Assembly: GCA_930367205.1 (NCBI GenBank)
Contig: OV884009.1
Coordinates: 102,321,189 to 102,385,188 of the forward strand
Reading direction: 5' to 3'
Length of the DNA stretch: 64,000 bases
DNA from: Acanthosoma haemorrhoidale
Lineage: Eukaryota > Arthropoda > Insecta > Hemiptera > Acanthosomatidae
A model generated the notes under the pieces. That model saw only the letters and a list, made by a program, of their open reading frames with translations, was not told where the DNA came from and ran no database searches. Position numbers and translations under genes: made by a program. Numbering within the stretch: the stretch's first letter is position 1; every line of letters begins with the position of its first letter. This document shows, one piece after another, positions 45,501-59,400 of this stretch.

Positions 45501-47427
45501 TTTAATATTGCTGCAACTGTGATTACAATGTAGCTGCTATTGATGTCAAGACATAAAAAAGAGAGGCTAATTTTAAAGTGGGCACAACATGACAATTTCA
45601 GAGCTTCATACTTGGAGCAGCTAGGGAACATCCTCACATCTAATCACCCAAGATACCTTGGTTCATGACCTGAATACTAATAACGTTAGCATTCAACTGG
45701 CTGTGCCTTATAGTGTCATTATAGTTAGCATATGAAATTTTTTTTTTTTGTTAACTAAAAATCCTAGAATAGCTCTCTACACCCGGAGCGAAGAATTCTA
45801 CTTCAAAAATACTAGACACAAATAAAAACCCAAAAATAAATTACAATAAAATGAGCCAATATTTAAAAAAAAACTTTATAATGATTTATTAAAATAATTA
45901 TAACTTACCAACACAAAGCCCATCTTTCAGAAAAAATCCACGTGCACATTTATTACACATATCTGGACCATCTCCGTGACAGCCATCACAGGACTGATCA
46001 CAAGCTATGAAAAATGAAAAAAATATTCATAAATTGGAGTAGAATAGTCAGTAAACATGAAGTAAAATATTACAGTTAGTTATGTAGTTAAACACCAACC
46101 AGGTAGTCCTCCACCACCCCAGAGAAGGACAGACCTATTTCAGAGACCTTGTGGCCTTGCCCATGGGAACTCTTGATTTCTGCCAAATCTTGTACTAAGT
46201 AGAAATCCGGTCCCTAACTTGGATCATTCCTTCGTCCAATATGTTCCACGTGTATCCTAACCCTCCTCACCCTAGCAAGGAGCAGCTGCTGTAAAACTGC
46301 TGTCTTACCAATACTGATGTAAGTCCAAAGGTTATAATAACTTCTTTGGTCTATCAATCTGGCTCACCAGAAACCTACTAAACCCAAAACAAACAAGCAT
46401 TTAACCTATAAAGTCTCATGCCATTAGATTTCTGCTAAGTCAAACAAAGCCGACATAGTATTTTAACAATTCTTGCAGTGGGATATGTTAAAGCCCTAAT
46501 CCAATATTACCTGACCCAAGAATTACATGATCTCTCACATAGCATTTGGTACAAACATGGCCTATCAATATCTCAAGCAGATTTCAGCTGCCTGGAAAGT
46601 GGTTCAGAAGCTGAGCTAATGGAAGACTGCAAGGGGTCAGTGAGAGCATCTTTAACCTACCTAATTATTCACCACAAGGTTTTTCAAGAAACAAAATTAA
46701 AGGTTGTTGTCAACACCTCTTCTGGAAATAGATTCAAGGATGTCCGACTTCTGGGACTAAAATTTCAAGGAAATACTAGTCTCTCATCCATACATCAATA
46801 TACTTCCAATCACTCTAGATAATTAAATTAAATGTTAACCATTCATTTGCATAACATCTGAGCACACCGTCTCCATCTCTGTTCTATAATATGTTCCTTT
46901 AAATTTCTTCTGAAATGCTCTAAATTTCTGGTAGGCCAATGCTATTAGGGAGGAAACTTTTCCTCATGTGCATGTCACAAAATTCACCACAAGTGGCCGG
47001 CCTCATTTGTAGTAGACTTATTCATAGGGCTCTCGACTTCTTCCTCAATTTGTGGGACAATTCTCCCATAAGGGCTAGCATTATTACGTGTCAAGACGAA
47101 TTTGTCACCATTAAATGGAGCAAATTGTAGAATCTCCTATCGTAAAATGTATCTTTCCCCAGTCAAAGCCCTGCTATTGACGACAATATGTTTGCTTCAA
47201 GCGTTAAAATTACTTACACTCCTAAACATAACCCATTGTATTTGCAATAGCACAGTTATATTTTGAATGAAAATTGTTGGATTGGAAAATGTTTTTTGAG
47301 ATATACACTAATATAAATCATTAACTGAAACCTTTTTTTGTAATTCATTGGATTGGGTTCCAGGTTAGAAAAGTCCAGCTAAGATGGGACAAGTGGTAAC
47401 CAAAATAATTTTTCAATTATTATTAGT

Positions 47428-47459
<32 letters not shown>

Positions 47460-50400
47460 CTATCTTTTTAAGTTTGAAAAATAAATAACATATTTGGTAA
47501 CTTGCCTAAACATGTGAAGGAACCTTCATTGTTTATACAAAATTCATTGTTTTGGCAGGGATCAAGAGTAGCACATTCATTAATGTCTAAACATCCGTGA
47601 TCTGGATCATTAATCCAACCAGCATTGCATTCCTTACAACCTAAAATCCAAAAGAGGTTATAAGTAATTTACTTAAGACAATTAGGATATGTCAGTAACA
47701 AAACTTTTAGTCCTTAAACTTAAAATAGTAATAAAAAAAAACAGCATTATCCTTAAAATAATTTTAATTTATTAAAGAATAAGTGTGAAACTGTTTGCAT
47801 TTTTGTGCCCCATTACAACTTTTAATTTAAACCTTTGTAACAAGGATTCACTTTCTATGGATTGAAAATATTGCCATGAAATTCAGAAAGAAGAATCGAC
47901 TAAGCATTTGAAATGATTTAAGGAGGAACAAAAATGTTTCCTTTTTTTAATGGATTCTTCATTTAAAATTTAACAAACTTATGTTCCCATTGTTTTGCAG
48001 AACAATTTACTTTTGAAGAAAAAATACCAAGAAGATAGGATATCAAAAATAAATCGCAAAGAAATAATTAATGAATTAGACTGTTGAGGCAATATAATAT
48101 ATTGTGTGTGTATGTCTGAAGGCGTAAATATTTGTTGTTTTGGTAGGCCACATTAACCATGGGGGCTTGGTAGACTCATGACCTAATTGACTTATCTAGC
48201 CTGGCTGGCCCACCAGCACAAAAATAGTTGCAGGCTTTAGTGGATGCACTCATCACAACATTTTTTTGTTACTTGTGCTGTGATTGAGCCATGTTAACTG
48301 TAAAAGTTTGTGATTGTTGTAAACAAAAAAAATGTTACCCCTGAACAGGGCTTAATTAAACTGAAAATCATATGTTATTATTAAGCTATTACTAAAACCT
48401 GTTAGGATGTTACAATTAAGTTAGCACATTAATATTCTATAATTTAATATGAAGAATGATGGTCATGTTTTCTGACAACCCCTGACAACAATGAAGAATT
48501 TTATAAACATTATTCTCAAGTTCACAGTGGAAGAAAAGCAGTTCTTTTATTACTCAAGTTTTTCAGTTTTCAGGGAGTAAGCTTCAGGATAAAAACCTGG
48601 GGGGGGGGATTGGAGAACTTGTGTCCTACAGTGCTAGAATGGCACATCTTGGTTGTTAAGGTGAAAGATTTACTTATAAATAGATGTGTTGTTGTGCTTT
48701 GTAGTCTCTGAAGAAGTATCCTTCAATGGAAGAAAAAATATAAAAAGAAAATGGACACCCCTGGAGAAGAAGTGTGTAGAAAATAATAAACAATGACAAC
48801 TCACAAGGGAAGAAGTTAAAAAAATCACAAAGACAAACCTCTACAGCGAGGAGAACAAATGGACAAGGAAACTAGAGTAGTTTAGATCTTGAGTTCCAAC
48901 TATGTCAGATGAGATAGACTTCCTCCGAAAATGCAAGGAAAAAAAGATGAAACCTAATTTTTTAAAAACCAGAAGAAACATCAGGTCTGAAAAGCTTAAA
49001 AAATATAAGAACAGACCAAACAAATTTTAAACCAAAAGAAGAAAGCCGATGTTATGCAGAAAAACTCCACAGTAAATTTGGACCAGTGGACAATGGTGGA
49101 CCGCATTACAAAGGAGCAAGCTGAACAAACAAAGCCAGCGGATCTCAAGAAAAAAAAGGAAAGTAGAAATGGTGGAAACAAAGCAAAAGGTGGCCAAGGT
49201 GAATGATAGATCTTATCAGTAAGTGAGGACAGCATTAACAAGTGACAAGTGAAGGTACTATGATAAATTTCCCAAAGAAGCCTCTCAACAAAGTTACATG
49301 GATGTTAATGGAAAAGGCCTTCTGTTGCCATCAAAAACTTCTGTTGTAGCATCAAAAAGGGTACACCATGAAGAAATAATGACAGGAATGGAGGCTGCCC
49401 TGAACAAGGTCCTACTACCAGTAGCAATGACAATTGTTAGGATAGAGACTGTCCATCTGGTGATGAATGCAATGACACCTTCTACTTAACTTCTCACCAA
49501 CTGAAGAGAGGTTTGATAAAAAAGTAACGAGAATTTTATAATTTCACTCACAGGCGTTATGATTCCAATAGTAAAATTTTTTTTATATCATGTTGGTACA
49601 CATGTCTCTGAAATACATTGAATTTTGGAGTTGTTTCCAATGTTTACTTTTTTAGCAGCAGTCGCTAAGAATATACGTGTTTTGGTGTTCTCAGCGATTT
49701 TTAGTTTCAAAAAAAAAATGGACCAAAGAATTTGTATTAAATTGTGTCAAAAAAATGAAATAAAGTGAAGCAAAGTTTTTGAAATGTTGACAGTGGCTTT
49801 TGGTGAATCTACCATAAGTAAGGCAACAGTTTTGAGTGGTATGGATGTTTCAAAGAGGGCTGTGAAGACAGACATTGAAGTTGATGATGGCGCTGGGCGC
49901 CCTAACACTTCAATAAACGACGACGACAACGAAGAAGTTAAGCAAATGATTCTGGACGAACGCAGAATTACTATTGGAGAGGTTATTGATGAAGTTAATA
50001 TATCATTTGGATCATGCCAAGCGATTTTTTCCGTTATGGGCATGAAACGTATGGTAGCAAAGTTTGTTTCAAAATTGTTAAATTTTGACCAAAAAAAACA
50101 TCGCGTGGATATCACCAAAGAATTGCTGATCAAAGTAACCAACAATCCAGAGTTTATTAAATGTATCATAACAGGTGACAAAATATGGGTTTATGGGTAC
50201 GATTCGGAAACCAAGGCCCAATATTCACAATGGAAGCTGCCTGAAGAACAAAGACCGAAAAAAATTCTACAACTTTGATCAAAAGCAAGGTTCTTTTCAA
50301 TTTCAATGGCGTAGTGCATCATGAGTTCCTGCCAGAAGGTTGTTCAGTCAATAAAGTATATTACTTGGAAATAATTGACGTTAACGTGAAGCGATCTGAT

Positions 50401-53400
50401 GAAAATGACCGGGATTGTGGCAAAACAATTTGTGGAAATTTTGCATCATGATAAGGCTCCTGCTAACACCTCATTGATTGCTCGTATTTTTTTAGCAAAA
50501 AACAACACTGTTGCAGTATTTCAGCCACCGTATTCACCAGACATGGCACCCTGCAACTTCTTTTTGTTTCCTTCGCTGAAGGAGCTAAGAGCTATATCGA
50601 AAAGTGAGTTTGAAAAGTGCTTCAAAGATTGGAAAAAGCACTGGCTAGAACAAAACAAAATAGTGAATGGATTTAGGAATATTGCTAATGCAGGAACTAA
50701 ACGGAAGACGAAAATGCTTCATCACTGTGCTACACCGGAGGACAGAGTAAGGGAAGCAGATAGAGGTCGGAAACTATTTGTGTAAAACAAGAGAGACATT
50801 ACTGAAACCAGGGGATAGACCTATTCGAAAAGGTTAATGATTTTTAATTGGAAAGTAAGGTAGAGTGTTCAAGGGTGTAAAAGAAAGGCTTTGGTGGAAT
50901 CTAGGAGAATAAGGACTGATAGTTTTTGTTAATCAATAGCAGTATGAATGTCACAAGTGATCTTAAATAGTACTTCACACTACCCGGGATGGAAACCAGA
51001 CTGGGAAGGATCGAGAAGTTAAGACTCTTCAGAGAAGTAGGAGATTTGGGATATCCCTTTTAAAGTGTGGGGCTATGGTTTTTCTCCAAGAAACTAGGAA
51101 GACTGATAGTTGCAACTTAGTTTTTAAATTGAACTCATATTTGCATTTTTTATAAATAAAAACTATGGTTCAATAAATGAAGGAGCAATATATTGCGCTG
51201 ATAGTATTTGTAGATTTCTTAAAAATTGTTTATGCCAGGCAGCAGTGTTTATTAAACAAGGGTTTATTTTTATTAATGCTTAGAAAACATGTTTGACTAA
51301 GCAGGTTAGCTTCTATAATTTTTTTTTGTATATTATCAATAGATTGTTTTCAAATGATATTAATCACTCCATTATGTACACATTTAACTTCTGCTGTGTC
51401 TGTCAATGCATTGAAAACATTTGCAGTTGTGGTATATTCTATGGACTAGTGTACTTTAATTATATTTATAAAAGTTATTTTGATAGTATTTAAAGGAAAG
51501 TAAATATAAATTGGGGTCAAACGTTTTATATAAGTCAACAATTTAAAAATTATCAATACCATTAAATAGATGACAGGATTTCCAAAGTTGATCAATAACA
51601 CTGCCTCATTAAATGTTTATGTATACGTACCGAGCCGGTTTATGGTTTATAAATTTTTAAAAATAAAAAAATCAACTTTTTGAAATAGGTTGAATTTTTT
51701 GTCTGCAAGTTATGGGAATTGGTCAAAAATTTTGCAATTAAATATAATCTAAGCCAAACTCCCTTTAATCAATAATCCTGATTTATGAAAAATTGTGATT
51801 TGGAATTACCTTTAGGGCCAGCAGAATAACAAGATACTTTGCAGGCATTGTGACATTTAGAGCAAAGTAATTTATTATGATCTTTGTATGACTCAAAGTA
51901 CATATTAGCACAAGATTTACACATATTACCAGTATATCCTTTGTTACAAATACAATCTCCATTCCCTTTCCTAGTTCCAGATCCCTAAAATGAGCAAAAT
52001 CAACTTCAAAATAAATTTTAGCTATAATTAAAAAATATATATAGCTACAGTGTATCCCCCTCCTCTTAATCCAATGACAATCTTAAAAGATTCTGTCAAA
52101 CACAGGCAAACATTTACCTCTTCTCTATTTCAGGGCTCAGTTTGATTTATGATATATAGAATTTCATTTACACATAATAGAATATCAAACATAATTGTAT
52201 TTTATTGATAAAATTTGTTATTCGATCCTTCCAGTTACGTGATCACTTTTTGCTATCAGACAAATAAATGATTAATTTCTGCTCCCACTACTAATTAAAA
52301 TTATAAGATCACTTATTAGGTCAAGTTAATCTAAACCTTACAGGCACCGTAGTTGGAAGTAAGTGTTGGAAAGCTGGTTTTAATCTGTTCATGTGACATT
52401 ATATAATAGTATCCTAAGTTTGCTTTGTTTCAAGTGGTGGATTCTCTGTGGATTCTTGGTAAGTGGAGAAAGTGTATTGACATTCCCGGATGGAATAGTT
52501 TTATGGAATCTCATGTGATATTTTTGCCTTTTTTCTACACTCCTGGGAGATATGACACAATATACTCAAATGCATGTGCATATATATTATTATGATTTCC
52601 TTTATTTTTATTTATTTTTTACAAATTTAATCTTAATAAATTTTTATCTAATTATCTGAGATTTCAATGGTTCTTGTTAATTATATAGGAAAACTCTGGT
52701 TAAAGAAAAAATACAAGGTATTACAAAATTTACACTAATTTTAATTGAATACCCACAACAATTTCAATATTCCAATAATTTTATTATTCACCTTTATATT
52801 CAAATCCATAATGGCCAGATCCACTGTTTCTTATACATCGTCATTCTTGCTTCTAATGTCCAACTTGGTTTGCCATGCTTTCAGCAATATCCAGCTCCAT
52901 CCACTCAATTCCTTCTTCCTGAACTAAATTCTTCTTTCCAACACTGCTTTTCCACGTCCCTGTTCGCTATTCAATACAAATTGTTCATTTCTTTTGACAC
53001 CAATACATTGCCTCATGCTTTCAGCCAATTCAACTAAAAACACTAAACATTCTTCCTCTAGCACAGGATAACCACAACTGCCTTCCTTTTCTACTGATCC
53101 ATCCCTTTTCCTCCAATTTTCATAATCCCCACTCTTTCCAATGAATATTTGCCGCTCTTTTTCAAATTCAAAAGTCTTGATAAATTAATTTGACATCAAA
53201 TATCACAACATTATATATATATATATAGCAACATATGTTGCTTTCTGCAGTTAAAAAGAACATCTCAGCTGGTTAAGAAAGCTGTTATGTGACGTTTGTA
53301 CACACAGACTCATCATCATCATCATCATCATCATGTTTATTGGACGTCCCCGAAACCCTCTTTCAATATTGAATCGCCTACTATAGTAAATGTGGTAAAC

Positions 53401-56400
53401 AAGTTCTCCAACAAACTGCTTGAACTGGAACAGAATGGCTCAACTGTCAAACATTGGGTATATTATTGTATGGTAATGATACTAAAAAGATGTATACACA
53501 CTAAAAGGAGTGGTAATCAGCATGACTATCTGCGAAGTAAACAAAAAATGTTGCCTTATTTTCATTCCAGTGGCCATTTGCTTTATGGAAAGCCCTGTTA
53601 ACTGTACTTAATTGATATGGCTGACCTCCAATCAAGAGCGACTCCTGAAAAATACAACTGTTTCATGACAAATGGGTTTTTCACAGCAAGAAGATCAAGT
53701 TAAGTTTTGGCCAGGCATATGGTCCGACATGCCCATAGAGCAAACTACAATGCGCTTCATGAAAGCAAAAGGAGGTATGAGTGAAGGACGTGGTATTGCG
53801 GCTAGTGTTATTAAATGGGTTTCTTCCATGCCTGCCATTATGGAATTATCTATGCAAAGTGAACAATTTGAACCATTTTTACCACCACAGAGCAACATGT
53901 AGATCCCCGGTTGTCTAGGATTCAAAGAGACGAATGAGATTTGCAGAAGTTTGTGGACTGGTTTTTGACATATGACCCTTTTCCTGTTAGAAAAACTATC
54001 AGGTCAATATACAATGGAATCATAGTGGGTGACAGCATTAATCGCCACCAAGCTTATGAGATTTATTATATCAATAAATGTTAACTCTGATTAATTGACT
54101 GCTATTTTTAGACTTCAATGACATCATATTTGATGACAAACAACATTCAGTTTGAATTTCAGTAGGTAACCATTTTCTGGGTCAAGTAGAGCAGTAGTAG
54201 AGTTCAAACTCGTAGGTACCTTTTTAGCATCTTGTGAGCGTATGAAAGAGATTTAAAAACTCAGGATGCCTATGCTTTTCTTCGATGGAACTAAAACAAA
54301 TAGATAACCACTAAATGGAAAATTCAATGTTTTTTTTCTAATTTAGAATAGCTGTTTTCAAGTTAAAATCAATTGAAAATGACTATATAGGATTTTATAA
54401 AGAAAATTTGCAGATCGATTGTTTTTCAACTGTCAATTTTGACACTTTTGCCAAACCAAACTCAATTTTTAGTAGAGTGAAATTTTTACTAGGATGTGCC
54501 AGTTCATAAGTTACAGGCCAGAAACTGAAAAAAGTCCAAAAATTTAGTGGTCCCCCCTCCCTGCCTTGGAACAGGGCAAACTTAGGATACTGTTATTTAT
54601 ATTACATATATACTAGGAACAGAATAAAACCATTTCCGCTTTCCAACACTTCCAACCAGGGTCCCGGATTAACTGGCCTATATTTACTGATTTATATTAT
54701 CTGTGCTGCTGATAGTAGCTGTGCTTCATCCCTAAAGGTTGGTTCATTATTAATAATAGTACTGATGAAAGAAGCAGATAAGTTATAAAGGAGAGAATTT
54801 CTTTCTTATTATGGATGAGAATTTATTATCCCAAAATGTAATAATGGTTTAAAGAATCAATAAATAATATAAAATGATGAATGAAACAAAATTATAAATT
54901 CAGACACAGGTCATAGAAAAATAAATACTATAAGTTTTTACAAAAAAAAATATACGTACTTTGCACTTTCCATTATTAGAGCAGACTGAATCAGGATATC
55001 CTTCACAAGCCTTACATTCTGGGCCATAATGATTTTCAGGGCAACAATGCCTTAATTTTTCAATACAAAACCATTTAAATAAATCAACATTTTGAGTTTG
55101 TTCATTAAACCACCATTCTTCTAGTAACTGTTCCCACTCTTCTGCTAGTCTGTAACACTTGAAAAATGAGGAGCAATTAGAGTTCGAAACATGAATCAAA
55201 AATTTTATTTTATAAATAATATGATTAGAAATAAAATTATGATCAGTATATCTTGGTATCCAAATATAGTAAATAAATAAAACCGCTTGTTAGAAATTGA
55301 CGGTGTTATTAATAAATAACCGTTCTGATATACAAAAAAGTTAACTAAAAATGTTATTACCTTTCCATATTTTCCCCAGTTAGACTTTAAGACATGTGGA
55401 CTGTATGACACCCTTTGTGACTAGTAAAACAGCTGTTACCCTGTGTCAGTTGATGAACACTTCCTTATGAAGATCTCTGTAATTTCTTACTCTCCAAAGT
55501 CGACATATTAATAGAATGCTCTAGATAGATGACACACATGTGTTAATAGATAATTTGCTATCTTTCCTACACAGGAGATAGCATATAACAACTGCTAGAG
55601 AGACATGCTACTGTATGTCAGGTAGAGGTGTATGGAATTATAACCGTACCGTTGGATCTCATTAGCAGTCAGTATCAGCTAGCGGTATAAATATCTACTG
55701 GGACAGCAAATCAGCGATATCACTTGTTTCAAGTGAACCAGTAAGGAAAATCCATAGAGTTGTAACCTCACAAGAGACCAGATGAACTAGCTAAGTTTGG
55801 ATCATACTTGTCATACGTTTGTCCTGAACTGACAACTTGCCTGTATAAAGTTCGTTCTACCTCTATGTTGGGACGGTATATGTGGTCCAGGACAGGTAAG
55901 CAATAGTCCAATAGTGACAGCTGTAGACAGGACAAGCTGTTCATCAACAGGCCCTTCAAAGTAAACAACTCATTGTTAATAAACTGCAGTGAAACATAAA
56001 CCTTATAGTAGGAATTTTGCCCGGATTTGCTTTAAGCCGACATCTATTCATGATAGGTGTATCCCAGTACTCCATTTGTCCTAAATGTAGACTATAGGAG
56101 GAAACCTCCTACTATGCCTTAGCAGATTGCTAAAGCACTCAGCAGATTAAGGTTTATACTCTGGGGTACAATGAACTTTCATTAATAGAAATTAACTCCA
56201 TTAAATGGAAATAGATCCTTGACTTCATAAAAAGGTTTAGGAGATACCAGGAGGAACAGTAACATGGAAGCATGGGTACAAGGACAAAAAGGGCCTCTAG
56301 GTTTAGTTGCCAAACCAAAAATCAATAGGAGGGGTGACTTTTATCTATCTGTCTCTATGTCTACGAAATTCAAATCATCTGTGCATACTACAGCCATTAA

Positions 56401-59400
56401 ATCATTCAGATCTGTTCATTCTGGCAGACAACACTGTAGTATTGGACAAATCTTTTCTTATTAATCAATCCTATGGAACTTCATTCCTTCCATGATAAAA
56501 CACAAACATACCTTTCCCAGATTCAAATCACAGCTATTTAATTATCTCCGGTCTATCAAGTCCTCTTAATGCCCCATACCCAGTAGTGAACAAATTTTGT
56601 TTTCTTCCCTTCATTGACTTTTATTTTTCCTGTATTGTCTACACATACTTTAGGCTCTAAATTTCATTTTTTATTTTTAAAAACACTGTTCTAAAAATGA
56701 AGTGTGGAAATGCAAAACGGTCTAAGTGGCTTCAGCAATATTTGTAAGAATTCAAATTTACAAATTTCAACTGGAATAATATTAAAGGAATATGACTTAA
56801 TTAAACATTTTTTTCCGATCACCTGTGATTGTATAAGTAATAAAATCATATTTAAAGTAGTATGTGATTTTCACAACAAAATTTATAGACATTCAAAATT
56901 TTGAAAAGCAAAAACATTATAAGTCCCTCGGCATGGCTACCACAAAAAGGTAAAACTGCTGTCAGCCAATAAGACATAAAAAGTCTAAGTGCCATCTTGT
57001 TTTTTTGTTCTCATTAATTATTTTACTTCAATTGGAAAAATAAAAGAAAGATAAGACACTTATATTACTACCACAAACATAATATAAATATTACAAGTTA
57101 CAACCTATATTGTACAAAAAAAAACTTTTGCGGCAAGTACTGAATGAGATTTTTTAGATCATGTTTTTTTGCCTCTTTTAATGGGTTAGCTAGTGGTGGA
57201 AGGACGGGAAACACCAAGTTGATGATATCTTGGGTTTTTTCAGTTTTTGATAAACAGTTGTTGGATTAATTATCTTGTCACCTTGCAGACAGGTCTAGTG
57301 TTCGACCAAGTTAGGTTGTTCAGCACTGACTCGTCTAACTTTGTGGTGTTGATGTATTGATCAGCTATTGAGCCGATGTCTTGGAAATCATTTTGTTCCA
57401 TTTTTACATCAAAAGGGGGCTTTTTACATTTTTAGTAGGCATTACATAATCTTCTTTGTGTTATTGATGTTTAGGTCAACTCCCTCTGATAAATATGAAA
57501 AGAGTAAAAGGATAATACAGAATCAAAGTGAACTGAAATAAGTTGAAAAATCTAAGTTTTCTTTGTTTCGTATTCTTCACAAGAAGATTTTTTTTTGCAC
57601 ACTTCTCGTTGATTGGGTATACTACTTATTATTTAAAGAAATAAAGAAAACCAACATGAACAGGAACACAAACAAACTTTATAAGAAGTAATTCAGTGAA
57701 ACATCAACAAAGTAATAACCTTCTTGGAAAGGCACAAAAAGCGGGAAGCGGCACAGGTGCAAAAGAAGCAACTTAGACCTCAATGGTCAATTTAACACGA
57801 CACTTACGAACAGCGCATTCTTTGATTTATTATAGACCAACTATGAATGGTCTGAATGTCATTTTTACCTATTTCATATCATTGGCATCAGCACATATAC
57901 CCGTAATCTGCAAACAAATTTTGTGATTTTTTTGGCACTTAGCCCCTTTGCACTTCTAAGCTTTGAGTATGAAGTAAATATAAAATAATTCAACATTATA
58001 TACTTCTTCAAATTGTTAAGCCTTAAAAATTTACCTGTTGTTGACCTCTTTGAACATCAGAACATAGAGTCTCTTGCACTTCTATTAATCTGACTTCACT
58101 TTTGGCATAGTCACCTAATTTTTCTTCTTCCCAAGCTGTATCTCCACCACCAAAATGTTTCTTATTTGTATTGCTCATCCCCTGTGAAAAGACATGTATA
58201 TCAACATAATATGGCAAAGTATTTTAATCCATTAATTAAAATTGGAGATCAAAATGTTCATTAAAATAGTGAAAAAAAAAGTAAAAGAGGCCAAGAAAGC
58301 CTGGGAGGAATTTGGGATTTTTATGGAAGAAAAGGCTAGCAAAAAACAAAAAATCTTCAGTGAAATATTGAAAGATAAGAGTAAAGAAAGTGAAAAGTCC
58401 CCATCAAAAAAGTTTGTGAAAGCATTTGAATTATTAATAAAAAAAAAATTATCCAGAGATGGAATATAAGATAAAGATTTTGGTCAAGCGGATCTAGTGG
58501 AGGCAGACCAGGATGTGTAGTCAACTTCTCTTTAATAATTCTCATGGATCAGACGCTGAAATCATGCCAAAGAATGAGAACATACATCATTGGCCACTGG
58601 ATGACATAGTATTGATAGTTGATTGCAATGAGAAACACCAATGCAATCTTCTTCTTTAACAAGACTATTAACAAAGATGACAATATAAATGTGGTGAAGA
58701 CCAAATATAAGGTCGTTTCAAGGAGAGAACATAATTTTGCGCTGAGAATGAACAATGCAGAGATATAATACATTAAAAGTTTGAGTATTTGAAAGTGAAT
58801 TTAAGAAGTTATGGACATTACAACACCTCTTGTGACAATAGAAAAATGTTCCCAGTTAAGGTGATGTGGTCATGTGAAAAGAATGTGACAGGAAAGATAC
58901 CTTAGGCAAGTGCTGAAGGTGGGGTCGATAGCAGTTGATCTAGAGGCCGCAGAATGTAAGTTGGCAGGGCAATGTTAGTTCATCACCTAAATAATAAATG
59001 GCCAAATCATGATTCAAAGTGTATGCGTAAAATACATGATTTTTCTTCTTAAAGGAGTTTGCATTTGTCCGTGGTTCCAAATTTAAAATCGTCTTTAGCG
59101 GTGAATAGAAAATACCAATAAACAGAAAAGCGATTACCTACCACGTTAAGAAAAGGATAAGTAAAATTGGCAAATTATGAATAAACAATGCACTTTGCAT
59201 GAAGAAAAATAACTGAGAATCAAAACTAGAAATACAATGGGATGGGTGTGTTCGCAGCGAGAGAAGAGTCGCATCTGGGGGAAGGTAGGACAAAAAGGGG
59301 GGAGGGGGAGTGGGGAGATGATAATGTATAGCGCCAGGATCCAAATTTAAACAATTTTACTCAATTGTTACAATAACATCACGATTGTTTAACCATCTGA

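Noticed and set aside
47496..47502. GT donor four bases after the CRELD exon 5 GC donor
   Set aside because: Using it creates an in-frame stop immediately after joining exon 6, whereas the GC donor keeps the conserved frame.
49747..50181. 144-codon minus ORF opposite mariner
   Set aside because: Shadow of the mariner transposase frame.
59138..59344. 68-codon minus ORF, Pro/Ser rich
   Set aside because: Derived from the G-rich low-complexity patch; no neighbour or motif supports it.
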